Below are positions 22,109 to 33,414 of a stretch of 64,000 nucleotides of DNA, piece after piece. This DNA is from Phlebotomus papatasi (lineage: Eukaryota; Arthropoda; Insecta; Diptera; Psychodidae). Position numbers and translations under genes: made by a program. Below the pieces are notes generated by a model. It did not search any database. It was not told the DNA's origin and was given only the letters and a program-made list of their open reading frames with translations. Where the stretch lies: contig NC_077224.1 in the NCBI RefSeq assembly GCF_024763615.1, forward strand, positions 50,850,712-50,914,711, written 5' to 3'. Position 1 is the first letter of the stretch; every line of letters begins with the position of its first letter.

Positions 22109-23075
22109 CAGGGCCGTAGCGCTGGAGGGTACTGAGTGGCAATACCCTACCTTAAAACTTCCAATGCCCTACCTTGAAAACCACAAACTAAGATAATGTT
22201 CTAAGTAATCTGTTCGTAGTACGATATGGTAGAGAAGAAATTAATCACCTCTTAAATGGCCTGATACATCTAATCTAATAGAGTTATCGATTGAAGTGCT
22301 TAATGCAATTGGTTAAAATCGTATGGAAAATCGAACGATAATTTTGTGCAAAATTTAAATATTTTTACAAACATCTTAAAAAAATAAAATAGAATATTTA
22401 TCCATCAATTTGGCATTGTTATTAATGAGTTAAAATTGCAATTATTTGATGATTAATTAAATGAAATAATGTTTTTCATTGGTTCTTAGCAAAATGAGCG
22501 TAAAGATTCTTATATTTCTTACATAAAAAACTCAATATATTTTCTTTTCTCATTTACGTATTCCACATATTCTCAAGATAGTTAAGGGTTTACGTGGATC
22601 AAGAAGACTGTAAAAATATACATAATTTCTCAATTTTTTTCAGCTTATTAAAAAAAATTAATTTAAGCTCTTAGACTTAGGCATATGACATAATATATAA
22701 CCTATATTTTCTAAATTTTTCATTTAAAATTTTTAAAAATCTAGTCATTGAAACCATATTTTTGGAGATTTTTTTGAAAAAAAAAATGCTTTTCGGTGAA
22801 GAAGTTTGCTCGGAATTGGTCCATCTAAAGTCCAAAAATCAAATATTTCCTGTTAGCTGACAAGTCAAACTAATGAAACATTTTATGTTCACTTGATCAA
22901 AACGTATTCTACATTCTACAAGACGAAACATTTTTTTGTTTTACCTCATTCACTTACATTCAAGTGAAGTGGACGGCAATCGACTAACCAAAATAGATCA
23001 ATCAAAAATTTTGATTAATGCCCTACCTTTAACTACTGATGCCCTACCTTAATTTCAACTCTAGGTACGGCCTTA
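22109..23075. mobile_element. 967-bp hAT-like non-autonomous element in the LINE
   Basis: A perfect 8-bp duplication ACGGGCGG lies at 22101-22108 and 23076-23083. Short inverted termini are CAGGGCCGTAG and the complement of GTACGGCCTTA. Both features fit the hAT superfamily. Subterminal ATGCCCTACCTT words occur near both ends. The interior is AT-rich with no frame. Taking the element and one duplication away leaves the LINE reading frame continuous on the minus strand, which independently confirms the boundaries. Confidence 0.9.
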
Positions 23076-23147
23076 ACGGGCGGTATCGTTAAGAGCGACG
23101 TCGACTTACTTAGCGTGCGAGGATCTCTCACATACTTCAGCTGCGTA

Positions 23148-23347
23148 GGGTGGAGTCTACACTTATAGATGTTATACATACTTATGGACAACACAAAAGT
23201 CTGAAGATATTACATTAAACAGATTTTGAAAAATAAAAAAAAAATGATAATAATTTTATATCTTTTCGAAATCTGTTTTACATAAGAACTTAAGATTTTT
23301 GTACGCTGTTCATAAGCGTATAACATTCATAAGTGTAGACTCCACAC
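23148..23347. mobile_element. 200-bp TA-flanked MITE in the LINE
   Basis: Terminal inverted repeats begin GGGTGGAGTCTACACTTA and pair with TAAGTGTAGACTCCACAC. TA flanks both ends (23146-23147; 23348-23349). Pairing continues inward (ATGTTATAC, then AAACAGATTT/AAATCTGTTT). Removing the element and one TA keeps the LINE frame open, giving the continuous segment VAEYAAEV. Confidence 0.9.
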
Positions 23348-23559
23348 TATTCTGCTACGGAAAAAGATAGGCTAAGTGCAGAGGTACGCATCAGTTTTGG
23401 CTGAATACCTCACTGAGCGTTAACGAGTTTCCGCAGTAAATTATATCGTTTTTGACCTTGTTCTTGACATTACTGCAGTGCAGCCCAAACAGTTAAAGAT
23501 ATAGTCTTAGGACCTTCGGAGGACAGCCCCCCATGGTCGACCTAAGTACCGATTTCATG

Positions 23560-23960
23560 TCCCCCATAATAATTTTTTATACTGCTCGAAAACGCGTCAT
23601 TTGAATTTTTTAAATTTTTGTATATGGTTTAATTAGAAGTTGATTTGGTGGACATTTCGTTTCTAACGGTTTTTCAATGTCAAACCTTAAAATGGGTCTA
23701 GAAAGCGTAGTTCTCAGCTAAATAAGGTCATGATTGGGCGCGATGGAAAGGTCTTGGAATTTCTGACAAAGCTGAGATGCTTCCAATCTGTTATGAACCG
23801 GTTACAAGCCGTTATGTATTTTTAGTCCAAAAATCAATTTTATTATTCCTCATTCGTTTCTGAGGATCTTTTGAGTGACTTACGGAATGAGCTCAATTCA
23901 GTCCAAATCGGTTGTGAACCATTAAGAAATAAATTATGCGAGACGATCGGTTACTGCTAT
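23560..23960 (+). repeat. Dispersed repeat, GGTCTTGGA/ACCGGT family
   Basis: Contains ATACTGCTCGAAAACGCG, GATGGAAAGGTCTTGGAATT, TCTGACAAAGCTGAG and TGTTATGAACCGGTTAC in the same order as 37030-37440. Confidence 0.6.
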
Positions 23961-24151
23961 AAGGGAACACTGCCTGATCTCATCTGAGTAGCTCTTTGAA
24001 TCTTAACCATTTTTCGTTTTTTTTTTTAACAAATTTTTTATTATTCTTCCTAAATCTATTTTTTCACTGATTATTTTTTTTTACATTTTTTATCTTTCAT
24101 CTGCCACAAATTTATAAGAGGGAAATACCCTATTTTTTGTGATGAACAAAT

Positions 24152-24185
24152 GAATTGAATTGAATTGAATTGAATTGAAATTGAA
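24152..24185. repeat. (GAATT)n microsatellite
   Basis: Several perfect tandem GAATT units, ending in an imperfect unit. It may be the tail of an old retroposon covering about 24000-24150, which is not recognised. Confidence 0.8.
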
Positions 24186-24319
24186 AGTTTTTTTGGGTAT
24201 AGTATCCAAGTTACGAGTTCAAGCGTTTCTCACAAGGTTTCTCAAAGCATTGGACGCTTTTCCAGCCTTTTTTATATTGTATTTTTAATCAGTATTTTGA
24301 CCGCTAATTAAATTTAATT

Positions 24320-24568
24320 ATTATTATTTAATTATCTACCGACCGTTTTTGGTTGTTTTTCGATCAAATTTCGAAAAACCGCGGTAGGATAGGATACTCA
24401 TTAAATTTGTTTTGGAAAAGAGCGAAAAATTAAAACTTAAACACTGAAAAATATATTACATGTATATTTTAAGAAATTCATAAAATTTAATAGTAACATT
24501 GTATACCATTTAAATATGTGTTAATTTTGGACCGGTCAATTTGACCGGGTCTTGGTAGGTTTAGTGTT
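24320..24568. mobile_element. TTAA-type MITE, CACTAAA family, full-length relative
   Basis: It shares ACCGACCGTTTTTGGTTG, AAACCGCGGTAGGAT and AAAAATATATTACAT with the element at 44415-44577. The right end is GGTAGGTTTAGTG followed by TTAA. The left end is less certain because the flank is AT-rich. Confidence 0.55.
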
Positions 24569-25355
24569 AAAGTAATGTCCATTAAATAGATTATAAAGGA
24601 TATTATTTTGAAGTCTCGATTGGTTGCGTAATGCAAAGCTGAATACTTTACTACTCCTTTATAAGAATGTTTATTTGAATATATGGGAAATGGTAGTGGA
24701 GAAAGGGGCAGTTTCACGCAGTTAAACTTTTTTTCTCTTAGGTATTGGCTGTCCAAAAATATGTAACACACAATTCCTATGTAATCATATGTTACAACAA
24801 ACATGTGTGTTTTCTGGTATTTTTGAAAGTATTACATGCATGAAATTGCTTCACGTTCCCCTATAGAAGATCTGCATTCCGATTTTGACTGGATTTAAAA
24901 GTAAAAGAGTGTTTCTTTTAAACAGTTGTTTAAACTGCAATTACCTATTAAGCTATATTCTTTCTCCATCCACTGAAATGGTCTTTATTGCTGAAAATTT
25001 TAGGTGCTCACGAGAAATAAGTACAATGATTATATTAGAGGGAGAAAAGTTGCTGATTTTTGTATAAAAGAAAATGGATTTTAAAAAAAAACTAATAAAG
25101 ACTTAAACGATAATTACGTCAGTATAAAAGGATTGAAATCCTTTCATTTGCACGATGATTATCGTCCCTTCTATTTTGCCAACGAAGATTGAATTAAAGA
25201 AAAGTTTAAAATTCGCTAACGCATTTTCCCACATTGTCTGGAACTTCCTGATAATTCCAGAAATTGTGGATTTTTTTAACCCATTTCCCGAATCTTCACT
25301 TTTCTGTTAATTTCAGAGTTGGTGACTCAAAAATGTATATTTAATTTCTTTGCAG
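24569..25355. other. Stretch upstream of the first recognised LRR exon
   Basis: AT-rich; presumably part of an intron of the LRR gene. Contains a GTTCCCCTATAG word near 24855, like one end of a GGGGAA-type MITE. A second possible acceptor for the next exon is at about 25316. Confidence 0.4.
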
Positions 25356-25500
25356 TCTTTCTGCACAACAGTGTCCGCCACATTCAGATTTCGCAGACAC
25401 ATCTGCAGAACGTTGACGAGGAAACTTTTCAGGGATTACGACTGGAGTCGCTGAAGCTTGTCAACAACGATATTCATGAAATCTTGGAAAAAAGTTTCAA
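25356..25500 (+). CDS. LRR protein gene, first recognisable exon (partial gene)
   Basis: A 145-bp exon encoding LRR sequence (HIQISQTHLQNVDEETFQGL, then LESLKLVNNDIHEI). It is preceded by a pyrimidine-rich tract and TTTGCAG and followed by GTAAGT. The exon starts with two bases finishing a codon and ends with two bases (AA), which pair with the first base of the next exon to give Asn. A start at the alternative acceptor near 25315 stays in frame. The initiator exon, signal peptide and N-terminal cysteine cap are missing, so at least one exon lies upstream. Confidence 0.8.
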
Positions 25501-26032
25501 GTAAGTACATATCCCACAGGACACAGAATTATGTATATAGTGGGAACAGGGGCGAAGCAAGTTGAGAATAACAGATGAAAATGTTGAAAATTTATATGTA
25601 AATGATTCATAATCATAGCATGGTGAGCAAGAGATGTGTCCGTTGGATGAGCTTAATAGTTTTATGGGCTAAAGTTTTTTATTTGCTGTTCCGGGGAGGG
25701 CCAGACTAATGTTAAATGTGGCGCGCAAGCATAAAACTTGTATAATTGATAATGAAATCTTAAGATGTGCGACAATCTCTTGTGACAGGAACACACATAC
25801 CACAGATGGATGAGGGAGTCAGATAACCCTGGTTCCCCAGAAAACTTTTCTCATTTGCGCAAAAATAACATTTATAAGGGACGATGTTATCTTCTTTTTT
25901 GTCATTTTCGTTTCATGGGTATAAGTTCTTGAATTGCTTTCAGATGTACATTCATAATGTGAAAATTGACATGTCAGATCCGTTAAGAATATTATAATAT
26001 CTATCTATTTCTTATCCATTAAAAAAATATTA

Positions 26033-26178
26033 GCCGTACTCACTGTGGCGTTGTTATCTCGTAATCTCCGTAATCTGTTATCTTGTTATAATTTTTCATT
26101 TATAAAATACATTACGAGAACATAACGAGATAACGAGATAACGATATTACAAGATAACAGCGCCATAGTGAGTACGGC
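26033..26178. mobile_element. 146-bp TA-flanked MITE
   Basis: Ends are GCCGTACTCACTGTGGCG and the inverted CGCCATAGTGAGTACGGC, each next to TA (26031-26032; 26179-26180). Inner arms include GTTATCTCGTAATCT and its imperfect complement, so the whole element can fold as a hairpin. No frame. Confidence 0.85.
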
Positions 26179-26499
26179 TATTCATTGCAGAAATATTTTA
26201 ATTGTTATTGGAGAAACAAAACTCTGTAGTATTTCGCTTTTCTGGATTTCTTTATTTTTTGTAATTTTTCAGCAATTAACATAAAGAAAAGTTCCTTGCC
26301 CTCTAACAATAAAAGGTGCTGCTTATTTTGTTTTTCACTACACTGAAAAAATATTGTTTACAAAATACGATTTTTTATTTTAGAATTATAGAGCTAGAAC
26401 GGCTAGAATATTGGAAAACGGGGTATTCCTCTATGGGTTAAATGGATCATGAGGATTTAAAAAAACAAAATATATTCTACAAATATTTGTTTCCAAAAT

Positions 26500-26640
26500 T
26501 ATTCAAGCTCCTAAGCATAATAAGTACAACATTTAAATTATATTTTCTAAAATTTTCATTTAAAGATTTTAAAAATTGAGCCATTGGGACTTGGGATCTG
26601 ATTTTTGGAGACCTTTTTTGTTTTTTGAAAATGAGCGATT
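26500..26640 (+). repeat. Dispersed AT-rich repeat, GAAATTTTC family
   Basis: It shares AAGTACAACATTTAAA, TATTTTCTAAAATTTTCATT and CATTGGGACTTGG with 49120-49260, and less closely with 22620-22810 and 2545-2690. Confidence 0.55.
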
Positions 26641-26641
26641 A

Positions 26642-27642
26642 GGATGGAATCACCACTTCTCGCCAGTGTCCCACTTCTCGCCACTTATATTGATATCTCT
26701 ATTTTTCACAATTTATGAAATAAATGAACCGCAAAGTTATTTGTATTTTTTATTGTTGGTATGTATAGAGTCGAAAAATAATTATTATTCATTTTGGATT
26801 TACAATTTTGAGCATTTTTTAGAGCAATATTTTAAGCAAGTGCATGGAATCCAATATTTCTTACCAAATATACTAAGTGTCATAAAATTTTCATCGAACA
26901 AAATTTACGTTTTTGGATAAATAATCTGTCTGTTGAATATTTAGTTACATTCGTAGAATACATAAATTTTGTATTTAGATTTTTATTATTTCATTAAATA
27001 TTATTTTTATATAAAAATGAGACATGGCGGAAAGTAGTAATGTTTTGAATTGATTTTACCACCTGTCGCCAATGCTTTTTAATAGGTGACGCTAAGTTCA
27101 CTTCGTAAATTTTCAGTTAATTTCCCAAATAAAACCAAAGAAAATCCATTTAAAGTGAGTAATTTATTATTATTAATCATGTCGAGGCTTTAAAAAATTA
27201 GTTATGTCTTGCCCAAAAACGAGCGACGTCAATGGCAAGCGGACTTGCCGACATAAAATCTCCTGCGCCACATGGGGCAGGAGACCGATTGAGTAATAAT
27301 AAGGTGATCATGAAGAGAAAGAAATGCTGAATGTATTCTTTGCATAATATTGCCCAAAATAATCGAGTTTGGACGTTTACAAGAAGGTGGCGAGAAGTGG
27401 TTACAAATCTGGCGAGAAGTGGTAAAAAGTGGCGACGAAGTGGCTATATTTGCATTAATAAAAATCAGTTTTTTAAGTAGTCCAGTATAAAATTAGAGTA
27501 CCTCTCTTTTTACGAATCTGGAGTCAATACATCTCAGTGACTTTGTGTCAAATTTTTAGATATCTTATGATAAGGGGTCAAAAGTTATAATAAAATTAAT
27601 TTCACATTTTTCTAAAAGTGGCGATAAGTGGTTACTCCGCCC
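26642..27642. mobile_element. 1001-bp TA-flanked element with GTGGCGAGAAGTGG motifs, copy B
   Basis: Opposite orientation to copy A (6898-7817). It starts GGATGGAATCACC and ends GGTTACTCCGCCC, with TA on both sides (26640-26641; 27643-27644). The subterminal GGCGAGAAGTGG motifs and the frame containing HFLEQYFKQVH are kept. It is longer than copy A because a LINE fragment (27164-27290) inserted into it. Confidence 0.7.
27164..27290 (-). mobile_element. 127-bp 5'-truncated LINE 3' end with 7-bp duplication
   Basis: It matches the 3' end of the LINE at 21530-23500 (CTTGCCCAAAAACGAGC, ATGGCAAGCGGACTTGCCG) and has an ATT-rich tail. The direct repeat GAGTAAT flanks it at 27157-27163 and 27291-27297, as expected of target-primed insertion. 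It lies inside the element at 26642-27642 and so is younger than it. Confidence 0.8.
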
Positions 27643-28127
27643 TATACTGCTCTATCTCTGGAGTTCGACCAGTAAAAACTTTTCGGTGGACACGATTGCC
27701 AGTATATGTTCATCTGAAATCAGAAAACCAAATTTTTCCTGATAGCAGATGAGTAAAACTCCCAATTAAACAAGGGATTTTTTTTGTTTTATGATCACAA
27801 TTCACTTTATAAGGCGAATCTTCATAAAATTCATTGATATGGTATTTTTTGTATAACATTGCCTTGAAAAATTCATATCTAAGGGTCAGAACAGAATACT
27901 GAACATCAAGATTCTGACAGGGCAAAAATATCTAAAGTCGAAATCCATAATCTCAAAACTTTAAAGAGCAACCGATTTTATTGGTTTTTCAGAATTTTAT
28001 AGGTCATTTGAACTTATTATTCCAATCATAAGCAAACAATTTTTAAAAAATCTCGACCGAAAATAAATTAAAGAATTTAAGCCGTGTAGCTTAAGCCTAC
28101 GTCTAAAACCCTTATAAGTGCGTAATA

Positions 28128-28192
28128 GAGATTTTGACTTTTTAGGATTTTGGCTTTCGGTATTTGAGGTTTCGGGGTTTTGACCTAGACCA
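28128..28192. repeat. Fragment of a foldback-element arm
   Basis: Four or five units of the TTTCGGTATTTTGGC type, matching the right arm of the foldback elements at 2716-3069 and 16281-16711. No core or opposite arm is present. Confidence 0.5.
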
Positions 28193-28427
28193 CTTCTACT
28201 CTAAATATACTCTGAGTAATCGTCGCTACCGAAAAAATTATCTCCAAAAAGGAGCTCTGAAAATAAATCACAACGGCTAAGTTTTTTAATTTTTTTCAGT
28301 AATATAATATAAATAAAATATAGTTCAGATTAAAATTTCAAATAAAATAGTTCAAATAAATATTTTTTTTTATTATTAAAAAAAGTAGATAAATTTTTAG
28401 TCATCGTGACCCACTTAAACCGCTTAA

Positions 28428-28577
28428 CCCTTAGGGACCTTAAGGACGAATGGAACACCGGTGTCCCAAAGACAAAAACTACTTTTCCGGACTATTTAGA
28501 GGACAAAATAATTGTCTATAGTCAAAAAAATTGTTTTCGTGTTTGGGCCACCGGTGCCACACTCGTCCCTAAAAGGG
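28428..28577. mobile_element. 150-bp TTAA-type MITE (CCCTTTAAGGACG family)
   Basis: It follows TTAA (28424-28427) and is followed by CTAA, a one-base variant. Ends are CCCTTAGGGACCTTAAGGAC and the inverted CGTCCCTAAAAGGG; inside lie GGAACACCGGTGTCCC and GGCCACCGGTGCC. Related to 14932-15073 and 49623-49690. Confidence 0.65.
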
Positions 28578-28662
28578 CTAATGATACACCTTTTAAATAC
28601 AATAATGCTAAAATGAGTCCTATCTATGAATTGTAGCTAGATTAATCTAGAAATGTCAATTA

Positions 28663-28859
28663 GAGGAAACTGGGGCACCACCAAACACGGGGTAGCACCA
28701 AACACTGCGATTTTTCAATCAGATATTTGACTTCAGAGGACAAGACTTATAGAAATTTATAGGCATTATAAGGATACTTAGCTTTAATAGTACAAGTAGT
28801 TTAGGAATAAAAATTAGTGTTTGGTGCTACCCCGTGTTTAGTGGTGCCCCAGTTTTCCC
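28663..28859. mobile_element. 197-bp TA-flanked MITE, GGGGAAACTGGGGCA type
   Basis: Terminal inverted repeats of about 45 bp: left GAGGAAACTGGGGCACCACC then AAACACGGGGTAGCACC; right GGTGCTACCCCGTG then TGGTGCCCCAGTTTTCCC. TA at 28661-28662 and 28860-28861. A closely related copy is at 52375-52544. Confidence 0.9.
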
Positions 28860-29845
28860 TATATCTATTCTATAACTTCCATCCTTGGTGGATTTCAAAT
28901 ATGGCCAATTAAAAAAAAAGATCACAGCTTAAGACTTGCAAAGATCTTTCATACTTCATCTAGCATGTTTTAGAGAAATCCTTATTCTGCCATTTTTGGT
29001 ATTCTGGTCTAATTATCAGGCTGCATAATTGCAGGAGAGGGTGGATTAGTTTCATGTACCCAAAAGTTTTTATTAAAGATTTATTTTCCAAAAGTTTATG
29101 AACAACATTAAGGCACAGTCCGTCTAGTTGCTCTTGAGTTTTGGCTATTTGAAAATGTACAGAACATTTCCCATAGTGAGAATTAAAGCATTGCAGTGCC
29201 TGCAATCAAATGTATCTCTTCCTTATGCACTTAAACACATCTGAGACATCTAGATATGAAAATAGCAAATTGTCACTATATGCTCGCATATTGGACAGAT
29301 AAAACATCTCATTGAATCCTATTAAAAAAATATATTAATGCATAAAAGTTCTGAAATTTTAAATTTTCGACAAACTTTGTGATGCTTTTGCTCAAAATTA
29401 GCTCCGTGCCATACATCCACACACATTCCTGAAAAGTTTTTTAATGAAACTCGACAGTAGCGGATTTGCTTGAATTCTTTTCAATGACAGTGTCATTTTG
29501 CAATATACATAGAGTGCAAATAGAAAATAGGTGATATTTTCTAGAAAATATTCAAAAAGAAAAATTAATAACAGCAACTTTCATTGAGTGTTTTTCTTCT
29601 TTTATTGTCTTCCTATAATTCATTCCAGAAAACTTAATATTAATTTAGTTTATTGTGTTATTGCCCACTGTGTTATTTATGTCACATGGTATGGTGAAAA
29701 AAATCAATATTTGAATAGTCAGTCAATAGAACAGCTCGATTGCCTCTTGATCTTGATTTACGGGACGATAGATGGTAAAAATGTGTATGAAGTTGGGGCC
29801 TAAAGGATATTAATCACATCAACTTTTGCTTGCCTTACATTTCAG

Positions 29846-29956
29846 TTCGATGACACATTCTCTAATAACACTGGACATGTCGGGCAATTCATTACACTCG
29901 CTATGCCTAGAGGCTCTGCACAACATCCAGACACTGACCCGCTTGGTGGCACAACG
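29846..29956 (+). CDS. LRR protein gene, second recognisable exon
   Basis: A 111-bp exon between TTTCAG and GTAAGT. It continues the LRR pattern: ITLDMSGNSLHSLCLEALHN, then LTRLVAQ. Its first base completes the codon left open by the previous exon; its last two (CG) join the first base of the next exon to give Arg. The phases fit exactly with the exons on both sides. It lies in no long open frame by itself. Confidence 0.85.
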
Positions 29957-30263
29957 GTAAGTGTCAGTTGAGTACCCCAACCTTTTGGTCCTAATCCACA
30001 CCCCTCCTTGGAATAACGAGTATATGCGTGTCCTTCCTCCATCCCCTGCTACCAACCCCACAGCCTGACTCAAGCAATCTGTATGAGCTTTCCAAGAGAC
30101 ATGACACAGCGTGAAGCAAAGGGCCTGAGCTGGGAGTGTGGCAAATTCCTTGACTGAATTTATTGCAGAACATTATTATTATTGCTATTGCTCACACATG
30201 TTTTACTAACAATGTTTTCCACCTTTGTGCCCATCCTCTTCCAATGCAAAACACTCTACCCAG

Positions 30264-33200
30264 GAACCACATTGAGGCACTAGATGGCAATTGGGGCAGC
30301 TTGACGGAATCACTGCGAAGTCTACATATCTCGGGGAATTCAATAACAGAACTGTCGTCACCCTTCGATGAAAGGAAAATCAATAATGGAACTCAATCGC
30401 CACCAAGTACCACTTTGTCCACGAGAACATTTGCCAAATTGCGGAAACTCGTGTGGTTAAACCTCAGTGAGAATCGGTTATCACACGTGGGTGGGAATTC
30501 TCTACCAAGATCCCTGGTCACGTGTGACTTTTCGCGAAACGTGCTCACAACATTTCCAGTGGGAGCTTTTGAGCATCTACATGACATAAAGATAATATCA
30601 TTGAAAGATAACCTACTGACCAGTATAGACGGGATTGAATTTGCCAATAAGGTACACCTCGAGAAAATAGACTTCAGCTTCAATGAACTGACTGGTGTCC
30701 CTAGTCAATTATTCAATGGAACAATCCGATCTAAGGCCATCAATCTCGAGAACAATTTTCTCACAAGCCTGCCATCAGCAGCCTTCAGGGGAACGTCTGC
30801 GGTTCATGTTGTCCTAGCATTCAATAGTATCGCATCTATTGACTCTTGTGCTTTTGCTGGTCTCGAAAACACCCTAGAATATTTAGACTTGGAAAGGAAC
30901 CACCTATCGAATGTGTTCGAGGGTCTAGATACCCTCAATCGAATGCGATATCTCTACCTAACAGCCAATGAAATTAACCATATAGCCCATCTACCACCTA
31001 CCCTCAAAGTCCTCTCACTAAGCAGTAACAACTTCACTAGCATCCCAGCTGAGAGCCTGCAAAATTGCACGGACCTATCGTACCTCAATATGGGCTACAA
31101 TAAGGTATCCGACCTACCCGAAAATGGTTTCGTGTCCTGGGGTGCTGAACTACAAACGCTACTACTGCGTAACAACAAGATCACAATGCTCAACTACGGT
31201 TCCTTCAATGGACTAGATTCAATCAAAGAGATTAGTTTGAGTTTCAATGACATTCACTATGTCCATCCTAGTGCTTTTGTCAACATATCAAAAACCCTAA
31301 AGATACTGGAACTGTCGTTTGGAATATATCGCGAGGATATACCGCTTGAAGCACTAAATCCTCTTACTGAGCTTATGTGGCTGGGACTGGACAACAACAA
31401 TCTCAAACTAATCCCAGATGACTCACTAATTTCACTCAAAGAGCTCACCTTCATCAACATCGCCTATAACCGCATCACTGTCCTCCCCAGAACGATATTT
31501 GTTCCGGAAATCCATAAGAACCTAATGGATGTCGACGCTTCGTACAACGTCATCGAAAGACTCTTCACAAATACTTTTGACGAACTAATTATGCTGCAGT
31601 TTGTTAACTTGGCGTCGAACAATATTCGACATCTGGAACGACATTGCTTTCACAACCTACCCTTCCTCACCTACATTGACCTATCGTACAACAGCCTGAG
31701 AAACGTTACCGAGGCTGCTTTTGCCTTTCTGCCAAATCTTCTAGCACTAGATCTTATGTTTAACAGTCTCTCATCATTTTCATTGAAAGCATTTAGACAT
31801 GTATCCAACTCCAGTACTCCTATGCGTCTGAACATAAGTCACAACGAAGTTGCGGTTTTTGAAGGAGAATTGAGTTCCTACCTCTACGTACACACCCTAG
31901 ATGCAAGTCACAATTTTCTCACAGATCCAGGGGTCTTTCACAATCTAGGGCAGAGTCTGCGGAAACTCTATCTTCAAAGCAATAATATATCATCCCTTAC
32001 TAACCATGCCTTTGGAGACTTAGAGGTTCTAGACTGCTTAAATTTGTCCAACAATAACATAAGTTCCCTACGCCGGAGGAGTTTTCAGGGTCTTATGAAT
32101 CTTCAAGAGTTAGATCTCAGTGATAATCGCATTGAACAGTTGCAATTTGAGCAGTTCGGCTTCTTGAAGAAACTGAGAGTGCTCAATCTGAAAGGAAATC
32201 GTCTAAAGTCCCTGCCTAGGGATGCCTTCGTTAATACGAGGATTGAGTTTCTAGATATGTCAGGAAATTTCCTCGGCCTCTGGCCGGCAAATACATTCTC
32301 AGACATCGGTTTTACCCTGCGGTCTATAAGACTGGATGGTAATCAGGTTGAGTACCTAGATGCAACTATGTTTAGCAATACGAATTTCTTACTAGAATTG
32401 CGACTAGCGCACAATCGCATAACTGTACTGCCCGATAACACCTTCAGTCACTTACCAAATCTCACAACGCTTGACATAAGCTTCAACCCATTGGTTTCGA
32501 CCAATTTTAAAGAACTACTGTTGCATCTACCAAGCCTTAGGAGATTGAATCTTCGTTCAACTGGGCTGTATACTTTGCCGCCCATGGTGGCACAATCCAG
32601 ACTCACAGAACTGGATATTAGTCAGAATCATATCCAAGACATGTCATCATTGAGGGATGCTCCTCGGTTACGGGTCCTACATGTGGCCTATAACAAAATC
32701 GTCAATCTGACACATTTGGTGAGATACATTCCACAGAGACTGAGGGTCCTGGATTTGTCCGGTAACCCAATCCGGAAGGTGTCTTCGAACGACTTTGCCC
32801 AGATATGCTTCCTGGATGACCTTTCAATTGAGGGAGTCAAACTTCCTGCTGATGCTTTTGTTCAACTACGAAATCTACGAGTTCTCCATGTAACATCCCA
32901 GTACCATCTTGGAGAGATTATTTCCCGAACAAGGACCATTCGGGAGCTTCATGTTACGGTTCTGGAGGAACATATCCATGAACGTTTGTTTGAGAAAGCT
33001 ATAAATGCTACAAAGATAAATCTTCTGGACATCAGAGGTCCACGTGCCAAGACAATCTCCCCAAATGCCTTCAATGGCTTTGCTCGCAGTCAAGACTTGA
33101 CGATTCGACTGCGAAATACCCTTATCAACGATCTGCCCCCGGGGCTGTTTTATGCTCTAAAACACGTACCCCGCCTCAAAATCGACATATCAGACAATCT

Positions 33201-33414
33201 TCTGGCTACCCTGTCGCCAGATACCTTCTATCCTAATGCTAGTGCTTGGGATGCTGTTGGAACGAGAAGCATCATTGGCGGATTAGATGTTTCCGGCAAT
33301 CCCCTGCAATGTGACTGTGGACTCGTGTGGCTTGGTCACTGGCTCCGGAGGTGGCTAAGAGAAACCGTCCAAATTCATCTGGTGACGAAGGATGAACAAC
33401 AAATTATGTCAAGG
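30264..33414 (+). CDS. Large chaoptin-type LRR protein, main exon
   Basis: A single 3151-bp exon encoding about 1050 residues, almost all LRRs of roughly 24 residues (pattern LxxLxLxxNxIxxLxxxxFxxL), about 40 in all. Typical units are LDLSDNRIEQLQFEQF and LNLKGNRLKSLPRDAF. Several Asn-X-Ser/Thr sites point to an extracellular, glycosylated protein. The last repeats run into an LRR C-terminal cap starting NPLQCDCGLVW near 33298-33330, finished in the next exon. The acceptor is ACCCAG (30258-30263) and the donor GTAAGT; the open frame extends upstream to 30163 only by chance through the intron. Base composition is clearly coding against the AT-rich flanks. Known members (chaoptin, artichoke, related insect proteins) act in cell adhesion or extracellular matrix of sensory cells. 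I cannot say which member this is. Confidence 0.93.

Larger units (their letters stand above)
21530..23500 (-). pseudogene. Decayed non-LTR retrotransposon (LINE) 3' end, Jockey-like
   Basis: After setting aside two later insertions (22109-23075 and 23148-23347), the minus strand encodes the C-terminal part of a LINE ORF2 with stops and frameshifts. Recognisable pieces in order: MRTSALSLSFSVAEYAAEV, VDVALNDTARIITGC, IKSTPVDKLYPL, then NRLRSDLARLRDKKRRWGF and a CDC...CP zinc-knuckle-like segment near 21680-21730. This is the usual end of Jockey-clade-type reverse-transcriptase ORFs. The 3' UTR runs to about 21530. The upstream catalytic RT domain is absent, so the copy is 5'-truncated and dead. 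A 127-bp copy of the same 3' end is at 27164-27290. Confidence 0.8.
25501..29845 (+). other. Intron of the LRR gene (4.3 kb), TE-filled
   Basis: It starts GTAAGT and ends TTTCAG. It contains at least four mobile elements (26033-26178, 26642-27642 with a nested LINE fragment, 28428-28577 and 28663-28859), which explains much of its length. No other exon of the gene is evident inside; the two flanking exons have compatible phases. Confidence 0.7.

Noticed and set aside
26576..26920. 114-codon frame as a host gene
   Set aside because: It crosses the boundary of the TA-flanked element at 26642. The conserved half is element sequence, treated under findings.
29819..30173. Minus-strand frames of 60-84 codons
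   Set aside because: They are antisense shadows of the exon at 29846-29956 and its flanking introns.
30163..30263. Open-frame extension upstream of the main LRR exon
   Set aside because: It is intron sequence that happens to be open. The acceptor at 30258-30263 joins in phase with the exon at 29846-29956 and restores an LRR; the extension is not LRR-like and has no ATG at its start.
30192..33093. Minus-strand frames inside the main LRR exon
   Set aside because: Antisense shadows of a clearly coding exon; no independent signal.
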